A stretch of DNA of 64,000 bases from Afipia sp. (GTDB lineage Bacteria; Pseudomonadota; Alphaproteobacteria; Rhizobiales; Xanthobacteraceae), in NCBI GenBank assembly GCA_024707075.1, contig JANQAK010000001.1, positions 1,014,001 to 1,078,000 on the forward strand, written 5' to 3'. Made by a program: the position numbers and the translations under genes. The notes under the pieces are model-generated. The model ran no database searches. It had not been told where the DNA came from and worked only from the letters and a program-made list of their open reading frames with translations. Shown here piece by piece: positions 16,194-25,071 of this stretch (position 1 is the stretch's first letter; every line of letters starts with the position of its first letter).

Positions 16194-16502
16194 CTAGACG
16201 CCGGAGCCGAAGCTCAACAATTCGATCTTAATATTCTCGGTGCCCAGCACCTTTGCCTGGCAAGCGAGGCGCGATTTGGAGCCGATGCCGACGATGGTAT
16301 CAAGCCGTTCGTTCTCTTCACGCGCGATCTTGGACAGGCCCTTCCGTCCTTCCTGCACGTAGATATGGCAAGATCCACATTTCGCATTTCCCTCGCACTT
16401 GTGCGGAATAGCTATCTCCGCGCCAAGAAGCGCGGCCAGCAGGGTCGTCCCCTCGGCCACATCGAAAGATTGGCCTGACGGCATCACGGTAAGTGTCGAC
16501 AT
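16194..16502 (-). CDS. Plant-type [2Fe-2S] ferredoxin
   Basis: 102 aa, beta-grasp ferredoxin. Ligands C-x5-C-x2-C (HKCEGNAKCGSCHIYV) and a final Cys in SRLACQAKVLG. The layout matches adrenodoxin/Isc-type or FdxE-like ferredoxins; in this setting it probably feeds Fe-S assembly or nitrogenase. It lies about 30 bases after the DegT-like gene. Confidence 0.9.
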   Translation of the reverse strand: MSTLTVMPSGQSFDVAEGTTLLAALLGAEIAIPHKCEGNAKCGSCHIYVQEGRKGLSKIAREENERLDTIVGIGSKSRLACQAKVLGTENIKIELLSFGSGV

Positions 16503-16530
16503 TTATCCATTCCTCGTCTTGTTGTACGTC

Positions 16531-17742
16531 CTAATAGATCGCCGCGCCGGCTCCGACATTGATGGAAGCCTCCTTCATCGTTTCGACGATGAAGGAAATC
16601 TGATCTTCGGTGAGATGGGTGTGAAACGGCAGCGCCACCGTGCGATCCGCTACCTTCTCGGTGACGAGATAGTCGCCCCGCCGATAGCCGAGGTCGAAGT
16701 AATGCCGTTGCAGATGAAGCGGATTGCAATAGGCCGCAGCTTCCACCTGTTCGACCCGCAGATCATCCACGATGGCGTCGCGGCTGGATCGCGAGAAGCG
16801 CGTCCCGAGATGAACCAGGTACAGAAACCAATTCATCTCGGTGACGTCCGGCCCCACGTAAGGGTCCTTGATCCCCTCAAACGATTGCACGTACTTGTAG
16901 TAGAGATGCTCGGTCAGCCTGCGCCGCTCGAGAATTTCTTCCAGCCGCTGTAATTGGGCCAGACCTAGCGCCGCCGCCATGTTGCTCATGCCCGCCTGAT
17001 AGGGCGGAGTGGCGCTGACAACGACAGACGCACGCTCGTCGAGACGATGAGAACGATGACGCCGCAACGCCACGGCAACATCGACATCATCCGTCACAAC
17101 CATGCCGCCCTCGCCGCAGGTCAACGGCGAGGGCTGGGAGAAATCGAACACCGCAACGTCGCCGAAAGATCCAACCAGCGCGCCCTTGTATCTTGAGCCG
17201 ATCGCTTCGGTGGAATCCTCAAGCAGCAGAAGACCGTGCTGCTTCGCCAACGCGCGCAATTCCGACCACGGCGCCGGATGTCCGTTATTATTGCAGGCGA
17301 CAATCGCCCGCGTGTTCGCTGTGATGCGGGTTTCGATTTTCGCCGGCAACAGCGTCCCGGCCCAGTAATCGATGTCCGCAAAAACCGGCTTTGCACCTGC
17401 AATGCTGATGGCGTGGGCCGTCTCTCGAAACGAATAAGGCGATGCGATCACCTCTTGGCCCGGACCGATCCCGTAGGACTTGAGAGCGATCAGGAGCCCG
17501 ATTGTGCCGCTTGGAACAGCGACTGCATAAGCGCGGCCGACATATTCGGCGAAGGCAGCTTCGAATGCCTCCACCGCCGACCCGCTCGAGAGCCTTGGCG
17601 ACCGCATGATCGAATCGACAGCCTCGATCTCGACCAGAGTGATATCGGGATCTGAAAGCGGAATAAAACTTTCGTTCACGTCGCCAGCAACGACGCCGTC
17701 GTCTGCGTTGTCAACATCCTGCATAAGGGCGAGCTCGGTCAT
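16531..17742 (-). CDS. DegT/DnrJ/EryC1-like protein without the PLP lysine
   Basis: Fold-type I PLP aminotransferase family, 403 aa from ATG 17742 (AGGAAG 8 bases upstream). Seen: AVAVPSGTIGLLIALKSYGI, EVIASPYSFRETAHAI, LLLLEDSTEAIGSRYKG with the Asp that binds the PLP ring N. The Schiff-base motif, normally F-x-F-x-x-x-K-x-[IL]-T, reads FDFSQPSPLTCGEGG, so Lys is replaced by Ser and no internal aldimine can form. The protein is otherwise complete, so it probably has a non-transaminase role. It lies between the DUF-type small gene and a ferredoxin in the nifB unit. Confidence 0.8.
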   Translation of the reverse strand: MTELALMQDVDNADDGVVAGDVNESFIPLSDPDITLVEIEAVDSIMRSPRLSSGSAVEAFEAAFAEYVGRAYAVAVPSGTIGLLIALKSYGIGPGQEVIASPYSFRETAHAISIAGAKPVFADIDYWAGTLLPAKIETRITANTRAIVACNNNGHPAPWSELRALAKQHGLLLLEDSTEAIGSRYKGALVGSFGDVAVFDFSQPSPLTCGEGGMVVTDDVDVAVALRRHRSHRLDERASVVVSATPPYQAGMSNMAAALGLAQLQRLEEILERRRLTEHLYYKYVQSFEGIKDPYVGPDVTEMNWFLYLVHLGTRFSRSSRDAIVDDLRVEQVEAAAYCNPLHLQRHYFDLGYRRGDYLVTEKVADRTVALPFHTHLTEDQISFIVETMKEASINVGAGAAIY

Positions 17743-17746
17743 GAAT

Positions 17747-18070
17747 TTACTTCCTGGCCGCCAGCACGATGCCGGTCGCACACGCAGGATCCACGGTGAT
17801 CTGCACACAATGATCGGCGCTATCGAGAAGATGGATGTCGAAGCGCGAAAAGCTGCGGAACGGGGTCTTGGTCACGTCCGAGGCATCGCATCGGGTCCAT
17901 GACAAATGCGGAAACCGGCTGCGCAACTTCGCGAAAACGCCGGCGTCGGCGTCCGGCGAGGAAAGCACCTCCTCAATTTCCATCAACACGTCCGGACCTA
18001 ACGCCATGGGCAATGACTCTGTGCTTGAGGACGATGAACGATCACCACGCATACCTTTATGCAAATTCAT
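17747..18070 (-). CDS. Conserved nif-cluster protein (DUF6129-like)
   Basis: 107 aa. Contains LMEIEEVLSSPDADAGVF, RSRFPHLSWTRCDASDV, FSRFDIHLLDSADHCVQITV and DPACATGIVLAARK, which I associate with the DUF6129 type of nif-linked proteins (name from memory). ATG 18070 overlaps the stop of the upstream gene as ATGA; shorter starts at 18052 and 18007 exist. Confidence 0.65.
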   Translation of the reverse strand: MNLHKGMRGDRSSSSSTESLPMALGPDVLMEIEEVLSSPDADAGVFAKLRSRFPHLSWTRCDASDVTKTPFRSFSRFDIHLLDSADHCVQITVDPACATGIVLAARK

Positions 18071-18426
18071 TGCCAGAACGTCCGCTCCGGATCGGCATTC
18101 AACCGATCCAGAACAGCGATCAGTCGATCGTAGGTGCTGTGAAGCTCCCATGTCCCTTTCGTGTGATCCTTGCGAAACAACTGCCACGTCGCCTTGCCGG
18201 AATCGTGAAGCAGGAGAGCCACATCGATGATTCCACCATCGGGATCGATGTTCCGTGAACAGCATGGGCTCTCGATGCGATAGCCATTCGTGACGACCAT
18301 CACATGCGGAGAAACATACCGATATCGCTTGCGCCGCTTGAGCGAGCGCTCGATCCTTTTGCGATCGAGATCGTTTGGATGCGCCGAAAAGCCGATGATC
18401 GTCTGGTCCAGAGCTGCCGAATGCAT
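18067..18426 (-). CDS. DUF3024-like protein
   Basis: 119 aa. The region YVSPHVMVVTNGYRIESPCC, SRNIDPDGGIIDVALLL, WQLFRKDHTKGTWELHSTYD, DRLNADPERTFW resembles DUF3024. The paired Cys and the closing DP-x-R-x-FW are the most telling parts. AGGAGGG lies 8 bases before ATG 18426. The function is unknown. Confidence 0.65.
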   Translation of the reverse strand: MHSAALDQTIIGFSAHPNDLDRKRIERSLKRRKRYRYVSPHVMVVTNGYRIESPCCSRNIDPDGGIIDVALLLHDSGKATWQLFRKDHTKGTWELHSTYDRLIAVLDRLNADPERTFWQ

Positions 18427-18441
18427 GACGACTGCCCTCCT

Positions 18442-18681
18442 TTAAAGCGGCAAGATCTCTTCTTCGAAACAACCGACCACAAGGCGCTCGCCGAACTCAA
18501 CGAGGTAAATCGGCATGTTCGCCTCGGTATGCGTTCCCACTTGAACGATCTCTCCGGTATCACCCACACTGACGAGCAGGGCTTCGAGCGGCGTATCCGG
18601 AAACGTTCCATCATTGCGAAGGTCAATCACGGCCTTCACACGCTGTCCCCATTGATAAAGTGGAAGCCGGGGCTCGATCAC
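18442..18681 (-). CDS. nifZ: NifZ family protein, copy 2 (79 aa)
   Basis: SH3-like NifZ domain: LYQWGQRVKAVIDLRNDGTF, PDTPLEALLVSVGDTGEIVQ, IYLVEFGERLVVGCFEEEIL. NifZ assists P-cluster formation on NifK. It starts at GTG 18681, overlapping the stop of the longer nifZ (GTGA). Second of two adjacent nifZ genes; a third, broken one lies at 43343-43692. Confidence 0.9.
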   Translation of the reverse strand: MIEPRLPLYQWGQRVKAVIDLRNDGTFPDTPLEALLVSVGDTGEIVQVGTHTEANMPIYLVEFGERLVVGCFEEEILPL

Positions 18682-18998
18682 AACGGCTTTCCTTCCGGAA
18701 GCGGCAGGTCCTCCATCTCGTCTCGCGCGACCACAGCATCCAGTTCCTTCCGCTTCATGCCGACGCGATTGCCGCTCTCCAGGAACTCGACTCCGTAGAT
18801 GTAGAACTGCTGCAAGAACGTGCCGATGCTGACGACGTAGCCCTCCTCGCCCTTTTTTGCGAGGATCTCCCCGATCTCCTTGCCAGCGTAAGTGCCGTCG
18901 TTGCGGATGACCCGCTTCGCCTTCACTTTTTCGCCGAAGCTGAAATAGGGCGGCGCAGAAATCTCCACCACATCGCTGTCACGAACAATGTTACTCAT
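18678..18998 (-). CDS. nifZ: NifZ family protein, copy 1 (106 aa)
   Basis: NifZ domain: YFSFGEKVKAKRVIRNDGTY, AGKEIGEILAKKGEEGYVVS, QFYIYGVEFLESGNRVGMKR. It acts in maturation of the NifDK P-clusters. The length is normal. Overlaps the 4Fe4S-LRV gene by 4 bases at its start and the second nifZ at its end. Confidence 0.94.
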   Translation of the reverse strand: MSNIVRDSDVVEISAPPYFSFGEKVKAKRVIRNDGTYAGKEIGEILAKKGEEGYVVSIGTFLQQFYIYGVEFLESGNRVGMKRKELDAVVARDEMEDLPLPEGKPL

Positions 18999-19768
18999 CT
19001 CGGGCTCTCCCCTGATCGCTCCAGTCTGCCGCTGACGCGCGAGCGCGCCATGTCTTGCACGAAATCGTCGCTGTCTTCGGTCAGGCCGGCAATTTCACCG
19101 GCCCTGATCCGGCTCGCGACTTCGTAACGCAGGCGCCAGTCCGGATCGTACCGGAATTGGGACAACTGGTCGGGGCCCAGACGCTGTGCGATCTCCAGCC
19201 TCACGGAGGCGTCCGGATCGCTCGCCATTCGAAGCAGCCAGTCCCGCGGAATGCGGCGCGCAACGACACGCCGGACCTCGGCTTCCGGATCGTCAATCAT
19301 GCGGACCAGCAAGGATGGAGTGACCCGCCGCGCGATCACAAGCCGCACGTAATAATCAGAATCCGCCATCATCGGCATCAGCTCGGCATCGTCGAGAAGC
19401 GAGGCGATGCGGATTCTCACCTCGCGGTGAGCATCGGTTCGCAATCGTAACACCAGCCGCTTGGGCAGGCGCCGAGCAGCGTTCCAGCGCACCGTTTCCT
19501 CCGGATCGTCGAGAAGCCGCGGCAACAGGAATACGCTGGCGTGCTTGGCTGCGATCGCACGCACCTCGAAATGCGGATGCCCGATGTAAGAATTCGCAAG
19601 CTCCGGATTCCAGTTGAAGAAACGATCGATGCGCCTGGCGTAGCGATCGTTGACGCAGGCATGCTGAAGGCGGCACCGTTCAACCGTCTTGAGCGCCTGA
19701 TGCGGGCAGGAGCTGCAATCGATCTCTTGCCCCAGCCAATCGCGGGCCTCGTCGATGTCATCCTTCAT
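18995..19768 (-). CDS. 4Fe4S-LRV (leucine-rich repeat variant) protein
   Basis: N-terminal Cys cluster (CSSCPHQALKTVERCRLQHA, then C) that binds a 4Fe-4S cluster, followed from about residue 60 by tandem ~24-residue LRV repeats (HPHFEVRAIAAKHASVF, DPEETVRWNAARRLP, DPEAEVRRVVARRIP, DPDASVRLEIAQRLG, DPDWRLRYEVASRI). This type was described from the Azotobacter nif region. 257 aa from ATG 19768, which overlaps the TPR gene end by 11 bases. Probably a Fe-S-dependent interaction scaffold for nitrogenase maturation. Confidence 0.9.
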   Translation of the reverse strand: MKDDIDEARDWLGQEIDCSSCPHQALKTVERCRLQHACVNDRYARRIDRFFNWNPELANSYIGHPHFEVRAIAAKHASVFLLPRLLDDPEETVRWNAARRLPKRLVLRLRTDAHREVRIRIASLLDDAELMPMMADSDYYVRLVIARRVTPSLLVRMIDDPEAEVRRVVARRIPRDWLLRMASDPDASVRLEIAQRLGPDQLSQFRYDPDWRLRYEVASRIRAGEIAGLTEDSDDFVQDMARSRVSGRLERSGESPR

Positions 19769-20297
19769 CGTCCAGCCCCACTCGTTCAAGAACATCGAGC
19801 AGTACGCGCGCACCGACCTTGTCGCTCGGATCCAGTTCCAGAAGCTTCGTTACGGCCGCGCGACCCTCTGCGAGGTCACCGAGCCGCATCTGCAAATAGG
19901 CGTATCCCTTCAAGGTGAAAAGATAGAAGCGCGGCAGGACATTCTCGTAGTCACCGAAAGCCGCATCGCCGGCGGTGACATCCTGCCAGTCAGGAGCGAG
20001 CCGGTTCTCGCGCGCTGCCTTATCGAGGCATAGCCTTGCAATCAAGAGCGCGTCAGCCAGCCGACCCTTGTAAAAATAAAACCGATAGAAACCAATCAAG
20101 ACAGCCGCGTGTCCCGGAGCGAGCGCCTGCGCTTTTCGCAGATGATGCTCCGCGACATCGTCCAGATGGTATGAAAGTCCGGCTTCCCATAGATGGAATT
20201 CCGCTTCGGGCGGAAGTCCGCCGCCCAAAAGCGCATTCGCAAGCACTGCCGCGTCCATGACGGATTGCGGCTCGCCTCGATCCGCAGACTCCATCAT
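19758..20297 (-). CDS. TPR-type protein
   Basis: 179 aa of helical repeats: EAEFHLWEAGLSYHLDDVAE, HHLRKAQALAPGHAAVLIGF, KGRLADALLIARLCLDKAA, FYLFTLKGYAYLQMRLGDLA, LLELDPSDKVGA. Similar design to the TPR gene at 9354. Two adjacent ATGs (20297, 20294) follow GGAGGAGG by about 8 bases. Part of the nifB unit. Confidence 0.82.
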   Translation of the reverse strand: MMESADRGEPQSVMDAAVLANALLGGGLPPEAEFHLWEAGLSYHLDDVAEHHLRKAQALAPGHAAVLIGFYRFYFYKGRLADALLIARLCLDKAARENRLAPDWQDVTAGDAAFGDYENVLPRFYLFTLKGYAYLQMRLGDLAEGRAAVTKLLELDPSDKVGARVLLDVLERVGLDDEG

Positions 20298-20311
20298 CGG
20301 ATGCCTCCTCC

Positions 20312-20626
20312 CTAGTGAGCATGGCTCGAGCAGGACGCCTGCTTCGGATCATGGAAGACAAGGCCGGTCTGGGAAGCGGTCTCAGCGAAGTCGATAGTGA
20401 CCCCCGCGAGCAGGATGCGGCTTTCCGCAGGCAGGAATAGCTTGATGCCGTTCTGCTCGACCACCGCCTCACCCGCCGCCGGTTCGCGTTTGATGCTGAT
20501 GTCGGCCGCCAGACCGGAGCAGCCGCCGGGGCTGACCGCAAGCCGGAAGCCGCTGGAGGCATCGCCATCCGCGCGGATCATGAGACGGATGAATTTCTCC
20601 GCTGCCGGTGTGATGGTGAAGTTCAT
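20312..20626 (-). CDS. HesB/IscA-family Fe-S carrier
   Basis: A-type Fe-S carrier, 104 aa. Cys ligands: GGCSG (VSPGGCSGLAADI) and a C-terminal CSSHAH in place of the CGCG pair seen in the other IscA (25439), so only two of three Cys are at the usual spacing. Also contains LLAGVTIDFAE. AAGGAG lies 6 bases before ATG 20626. Placed between fdxN and the TPR gene, it may serve NifB cluster delivery. Confidence 0.88.
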   Translation of the reverse strand: MNFTITPAAEKFIRLMIRADGDASSGFRLAVSPGGCSGLAADISIKREPAAGEAVVEQNGIKLFLPAESRILLAGVTIDFAETASQTGLVFHDPKQASCSSHAH

Positions 20627-20636
20627 CGAAGTCTCC

Positions 20637-20861
20637 TTATGCCGGCGGCTGGTATCGTGGATAGGACGTGTCGATGACGCAGGTGTCATCGACCGGACAG
20701 ACAGCCGTGCATTGCGGCGAATCGAAATGGCCGATGCATTCGGTGCATTTCTTCGGATCGATCACGAACGTTCCGTTCTTTTCCGTGATCGCGACATTCG
20801 GACATTCCGGCTCACAAGCCGAACAGCTCGTGCATTGCGAGGCTATGATCTTCAGCGCCAT
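20637..20861 (-). CDS. fdxN: FdxN, 2[4Fe-4S] ferredoxin
   Basis: 74 aa, bacterial-type ferredoxin with [13 protein letters not shown] and [18 protein letters not shown] (the longer C-x8-C insert typical of FdxN) . It donates electrons to NifB or nitrogenase. It directly follows nifB, the classic nifB-fdxN order, and closely matches the ferredoxin at 48790-48984. Confidence 0.94.
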   Translation of the reverse strand: MALKIIASQCTSCSACEPECPNVAITEKNGTFVIDPKKCTECIGHFDSPQCTAVCPVDDTCVIDTSYPRYQPPA

Positions 20862-20896
20862 CGGTTACTCCCAAGCGGCTTTGCAGTTTCGTAAGC

Positions 20897-22459
20897 TCAG
20901 GCCGCCGTAATCAGCGCGCCCTGGCGGATTTCCGCGTCGCCACGTTCGACGTGCTCGATCTCGCCGCTCTTGACCTTGTCCAGATAGGATTTGAACCAGG
21001 CAATCGCCGACTTCTCGATAAACTCGTGGGCAAACTGATCGACGGGTTCGATCCCCGCCTTGAGCAGATCCGCCTTGGGGCACCCGCCGATCTTGGCGAC
21101 GAACACCGCATGGCAATCGTTGATCGCGCGGATCACCGTCTCGAGGCTGTCTTCGTCGCCGTATCCACCCTGACAGTAGAGGTCGACGCGGCGATGGCCG
21201 ACGAATTTCGCGCCCGCCGTGGACAGCTCATAGACCTGGAATTCCTTGGCGTGGCCGAAGTGCTCGTTGATCAGTCCCGAGCCCTTGGTGGCAACCGAGA
21301 CCAGCAGCTTGATATCGCTCATTTCGCCTGCGAGCGTCTCAAGCTCTTCCTGTTTTGCCGCCACCTTGGCGACGCGCTCGTCTTCCACCTTGGCCTGATA
21401 GGCCTTGCGGCTATCGAGGTCGTAATTGACTTCCATCGCCATGATCTTGTCGGTGGTGAACTCGGCGCTGCGATCCTCGCCCAGCAGCCCCACCGCGTCC
21501 GCGCGGCACTGGCGACAGTGGCGCATCATGTTCATCTCGCCTTCGCAACTGTCTTGCAGCGCCTTGAGCTCCTGCGCGGTAGGACCGCGCTGGCCGGTGA
21601 GACCGAACACCGTGCCGTGTTCCGGAGCGGAGATGAGCGGCATGATGTTGTGCAGGAAGGCGCCGCGCGATTTCACCGCCTTGTTGACCTCGACAAGATG
21701 CCTGTCGTTGACCCCTGGGATCATCACCGAATTGACCTTGCAGAGAATGCCGCGCTCGGTGAGCATTTCGAGGCCCTGCAACTGGCGGTCGGTCAGCAGC
21801 TTGGCGGCCTCGACGCCAGTGTAGCGCTTGTGCTTCCAGAACACCCACGGGTAGATCTTCGCGCCGATCTCGGGATCGACCATGTTGATCGTGATGGTGA
21901 CGTGATCGACATTGAATCCTGCAATGGTGTCGACGTGGTCGGGCAGCGCCAGGCCGTTGGTTGACAGACAGAGCTTGATATCAGGCGCGGTCTTCGCAAT
22001 CAGCTCGAACGTCTTGAACGTCTTCTCGGGATTGGCGAGCGGATCGCCCGGGCCCGCGATTCCAAGCACGGTCATCTGCGGAATTGTGGATGCAACCGCC
22101 AGCACCTTCTTGGCCGCCTGCTCCGGGGTCAGCTTCTCGCTCACCACGCCGGGGCGCGATTCGTTGGCGCAGTCGTACTTGCGATTGCAGTAGTTACACT
22201 GGATGTTGCAGGCTGGCGCCACCGCCACATGCATGCGCGCATAGTGATGATGCGCTTCCTCGCTGTAGCATGGATGGTTCTTGACCTTCTCCCAGATCTC
22301 GGTCGGAAGATCGCCCTGCCCTGCCGCTGAACCGCAACTCGCCTTGCCGCTGCCGCCAGTAGTTCCGCAGCCCTTGTGATCGGCGATCTCCTGCATCACG
22401 CCTTCGAGTTTGGCGATGTTGATGGGCGCGGTACCTTCCTGCTGTGCTGACGCTTGCAT
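20897..22459 (-). CDS. nifB: NifB, FeMo-co precursor (NifB-co) synthase
   Basis: Radical SAM enzyme that fuses two 4Fe-4S clusters and inserts carbide to make NifB-co. 520 aa. Radical SAM motif C-x3-C-x2-C ([15 protein letters not shown]) near residue 85-100; [29 protein letters not shown]; the C-terminal NifX-like domain from about residue 390 ([20 protein letters not shown]) is present. GAGGAA is 7 bases before the ATG. Sigma-54 promoter 22517-22531 and two NifA sites. First gene of the unit nifB-fdxN-iscA-TPR-LRV-nifZ-nifZ and on. Confidence 0.98.
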   Translation of the reverse strand: MQASAQQEGTAPINIAKLEGVMQEIADHKGCGTTGGSGKASCGSAAGQGDLPTEIWEKVKNHPCYSEEAHHHYARMHVAVAPACNIQCNYCNRKYDCANESRPGVVSEKLTPEQAAKKVLAVASTIPQMTVLGIAGPGDPLANPEKTFKTFELIAKTAPDIKLCLSTNGLALPDHVDTIAGFNVDHVTITINMVDPEIGAKIYPWVFWKHKRYTGVEAAKLLTDRQLQGLEMLTERGILCKVNSVMIPGVNDRHLVEVNKAVKSRGAFLHNIMPLISAPEHGTVFGLTGQRGPTAQELKALQDSCEGEMNMMRHCRQCRADAVGLLGEDRSAEFTTDKIMAMEVNYDLDSRKAYQAKVEDERVAKVAAKQEELETLAGEMSDIKLLVSVATKGSGLINEHFGHAKEFQVYELSTAGAKFVGHRRVDLYCQGGYGDEDSLETVIRAINDCHAVFVAKIGGCPKADLLKAGIEPVDQFAHEFIEKSAIAWFKSYLDKVKSGEIEHVERGDAEIRQGALITAA

Positions 22460-22516
22460 GTCCGTTCCTCGTTTCTAACCGATCCAAGAATCCAAAAGTT
22501 CTTGAAAAGAGGGATA

Positions 22517-22531
22517 GCAACTCGCGTGCCA
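22517..22531 (-). promoter_or_regulatory. Sigma-54 promoter of nifB
   Basis: The minus strand reads TGGCACGCGAGTTGC, a perfect -24/-12 element, 58 bases from the nifB start. Confidence 0.92.
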
Positions 22532-22588
22532 TCGAAAACGGGACTACATTCTCACGCCTTATCAAGGAGTTATAAAGCGACCGCCGGC

Positions 22589-22645
22589 TGTCGCTTTGCT
22601 AACACCACCTGACGACACCTGGGGCCGTATGTTAGAAACGTTACA
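22589..22645. promoter_or_regulatory. Two NifA activator sites of nifB
   Basis: TGTCGCTTTGCTAACA (22589-22604) and TGTTAGAAACGTTACA (22630-22645) both fit TGT-N10-ACA and lie 58-115 bases upstream of the nifB -24 element. Confidence 0.85.
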
Positions 22646-22670
22646 GATGTCGGAATTCCCGACGGCTGTA

Positions 22671-22699
22671 GGGCCCTCACTGCGGTGCAGTGGGGGCCC
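22671..22699 (-). terminator. Stem-loop after the SIR2-like gene
   Basis: A 12-bp stem with one G-U pair (22671-22682 with 22688-22699, loop CGGTG), 65 bases past the SIR2-like stop. No long T-run. It separates the iscA-nifUST unit from the nifB promoter. Confidence 0.6.
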
Positions 22700-22763
22700 G
22701 CAATGCAGGATGCCCCTGCAACGCCGCAGGGCGTCAGGAAACGCTCGATCCAACAGGACGAAT

Positions 22764-23633
22764 TCAGGCGGCCGCGAGCAGGATCTCGATGGCTCGATCG
22801 AGCGGAATCGCGATCGGCGTCAAGCCCTGGCCGATGAAGAACCGGATTTCGTTCTTCGAGAGCGTTTCAGGCTGAATGATCACGTAGTGCATCGCCGCTG
22901 AGCGCTTCGTGATTTGCCGCGCATAGGTTCTCAGGAGCTGGTCATTGAAGCGGCACCCGATGAAAACAAAGCTTCGCTCGGTGCGTCGATCCTTCACGGC
23001 GTCGGGGATCGGAGTCTGGATGTCGATCTCCGTCAGGACTTCGACATAGTCTGCGTCGGAAATCAGGAAATTCTTGGCGGGCACGACACTGCCATGCGGC
23101 TTGTAAAGGATGGTGGCCCAGGTGCCGGCTGCCACGCGATCCGCTTCAGCTCCCGCAGCATCGTAAAAGCGATACCAGCGGTCTTCACCGATCCCTGCGC
23201 GGGTGATGCCCTGGATTTCGCCCCAGTCGTTCCGCTGCCCCAGCGCAGAGCGCATCGCACCATCATACCAGGTGTCGACGATCATCGGCAGGCGCAGCGA
23301 CGCGAGATAATGATGAAGCGGCGTCGGCGCGACCGGCGCCGCGAACGCTTCCGTCATCAAGGCCGTGACCGTGGAGCGGTGCTTCATGCTTTCGATGTGT
23401 TGCGCGGCAGCCCAGGCATTGCCCTTGGCGCGACGCGGCAGCGCGACCTTCGTTCCGAAGAAAGCTGCGAGCGCTTCCGGATTCATCGGCGCGTCAGGTT
23501 TCGACAGTTCCGCCAGACCCGGTCCGAGATAAGGCACGATCGTGCCGGCGCGCAGCCGCGCGGCAATATCGGCCAGCGATGCCTCGACATCGACGTGTTT
23601 CATGAAATCGATTTGCGGAATGAGGGCGTTCAT
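22764..23633 (-). CDS. SIR2-like protein in the nifST unit
   Basis: 289 aa. It shows a divergent SIR2 pattern: [16 protein letters not shown] in place of the GAGxS NAD loop, [40 protein letters not shown] (the HG of the catalytic segment), [20 protein letters not shown]. Family members with this layout hydrolyse or sense NAD. No Zn-ribbon Cys are seen. The ATG at 23633 overlaps the nifT stop by one base (TGATG), so it is translationally coupled to nifT and is under the iscA promoter. The role in nitrogen fixation is unknown. Confidence 0.75.
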   Translation of the reverse strand: MNALIPQIDFMKHVDVEASLADIAARLRAGTIVPYLGPGLAELSKPDAPMNPEALAAFFGTKVALPRRAKGNAWAAAQHIESMKHRSTVTALMTEAFAAPVAPTPLHHYLASLRLPMIVDTWYDGAMRSALGQRNDWGEIQGITRAGIGEDRWYRFYDAAGAEADRVAAGTWATILYKPHGSVVPAKNFLISDADYVEVLTEIDIQTPIPDAVKDRRTERSFVFIGCRFNDQLLRTYARQITKRSAAMHYVIIQPETLSKNEIRFFIGQGLTPIAIPLDRAIEILLAAA

Positions 23634-23854
23634 CAGTCTTCACTCTCTTGGCCGCGCTTGCGGGCGTTGACCGTGATGGGAAGCGATGTCCCCGCCGCCA
23701 TTTCCGGCAAATCGAGCACCCAGCCGTTCGCGATGCGAATCCAGCCGCCCCATAGCGACTCGTGTTCGGATTCAACGATCGGTTCTTCAAGATCCTTCTT
23801 CGGCACGTAAATCGAAAGTCCCGTCTCCGGGGAGCGTCGAATCATAACTTTCAT
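23633..23854 (-). CDS. nifT: NifT/FixU family protein
   Basis: 73 aa: [59 protein letters not shown]. This is a conserved small nif protein of unknown biochemical role. ATG 23854 overlaps the nifS stop by 4 bases, and its stop overlaps the SIR2-like start. Confidence 0.93.
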   Translation of the reverse strand: MKVMIRRSPETGLSIYVPKKDLEEPIVESEHESLWGGWIRIANGWVLDLPEMAAGTSLPITVNARKRGQESED

Positions 23855-25059
23855 AGGGTCAGCTCCGCAGATCGGGTTGGACTTGCCGTGATATGAGCGT
23901 GCTCCTGCCACGACGGTGACGACACCCGCAGCTTGGCGATAATTTCTGGCAGCAATTGCAAAACCCGGTCGATATCGTCGGCCGTGTTTTCGCGCGACAA
24001 TGAAAAGCGGAGAGCGCCGCGCAAGGCTTTCATCGGGACATTCATCGCCAGCAGGACATGGGACGGCTCCATTGATCCGGAGGCGCAGGCCGAGCCCAGC
24101 GAGGCGGCAATGCCTGCCCGGTTCATGTGATGAAGGATGGCTTCGCCTTCGAGATGCTCGAAAGCGATGTTTGACGTATTCGGCAGCCTGTTCTGCTCGT
24201 CACCAAGCACCGCGCAATGTCCGATCTGAAGGATGCTCCGCTCAAGACGATCACGCAGGGCACGAACGCGGGTCTGCTCCTCATCCATCAGCGAGACCGA
24301 CAATTCAGCCGCCTTTCCCAATCCGACGATCCCCGGCACATTCTCGGTGCCGCCGCGACGCCGTCGCTCCTGAGGACCGCCACGGATCAGCGGACTGAAA
24401 CGCGTTCCCTTGCGGACATAGAGCGCGCCGATACCTTTGGGCCCGTGCAACTTGTGTCCTGACAGCGACAGCATGTCGATTTTGGTCGCTTTCAAGTCGA
24501 GTGGAATCTTGCCGACGGCCTGCACCGCATCGGTGTGGAACAATGCGCCGGCGCCGTGCGCCAACTCGGCGAGTTGCTCAACGGGAAACAGCGTTCCGGT
24601 CTCGTTGTTGGCCCACATAACCGAAGCGACGGCTGTGCGCGGGCCAAGCGCGCGCCGATAGGATTCGATATCCAGCCGGCCGCTCGCATCAACGCCAACG
24701 AGATGCGTTCTTATCCCTCGCGACGCGCGGAGATAGTCCACCAGCGCGAGAATGGCAGGATGCTCGACGGCCGTCGTGACGATTTCATTGCGACCATCCT
24801 GGTGGTCGAGAGCCGAGAGAATGGCTGTGTTGTCGGATTCGGTGCCGCCAGACGTGAATACGATCTCATGATCGAAGGCGGCGCCGAGCAGCGTCTGCAA
24901 GCTCTTGCGCGCCTGCTTCACCGCCCCCGCCACTTCACTGCCGAAAGCATGGGCCGACGAGGCGTTTCCGAACTGCTCCAAAAAATATGGCAACATCGCA
25001 GCAACAACGGCCGGATCCGCGCGCGTCGTCGCATTGTTGTCGAGATAAATCGGCCGCAC
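23851..25059 (-). CDS. nifS: NifS cysteine desulfurase
   Basis: Group I PLP cysteine desulfurase that supplies sulfur to NifU/IscA for nitrogenase clusters. 402 aa. Motifs: DNNATTRADPAVVAAM, HPAILALVDYL, FHTDAVQAVGK, LSGHKLHGPKGIGALYVRKG (Schiff-base Lys) and the catalytic loop SLGSACASGSMEPSHVLLAM. It starts at GTG 25059 with AGAGG 8 bases upstream. It lies 12 bases after the NifU-like gene. Confidence 0.96.
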   Translation of the reverse strand: MRPIYLDNNATTRADPAVVAAMLPYFLEQFGNASSAHAFGSEVAGAVKQARKSLQTLLGAAFDHEIVFTSGGTESDNTAILSALDHQDGRNEIVTTAVEHPAILALVDYLRASRGIRTHLVGVDASGRLDIESYRRALGPRTAVASVMWANNETGTLFPVEQLAELAHGAGALFHTDAVQAVGKIPLDLKATKIDMLSLSGHKLHGPKGIGALYVRKGTRFSPLIRGGPQERRRRGGTENVPGIVGLGKAAELSVSLMDEEQTRVRALRDRLERSILQIGHCAVLGDEQNRLPNTSNIAFEHLEGEAILHHMNRAGIAASLGSACASGSMEPSHVLLAMNVPMKALRGALRFSLSRENTADDIDRVLQLLPEIIAKLRVSSPSWQEHAHITASPTRSAELTL

Positions 25060-25071
25060 GGAATGCCTCTT

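Noticed and set aside
22764-23633. SIR2-like gene as part of an anti-phage defence system
   Set aside because: No neighbouring TIR, nuclease, helicase or phage sensor; its coupling to nifT makes a nif role likelier.
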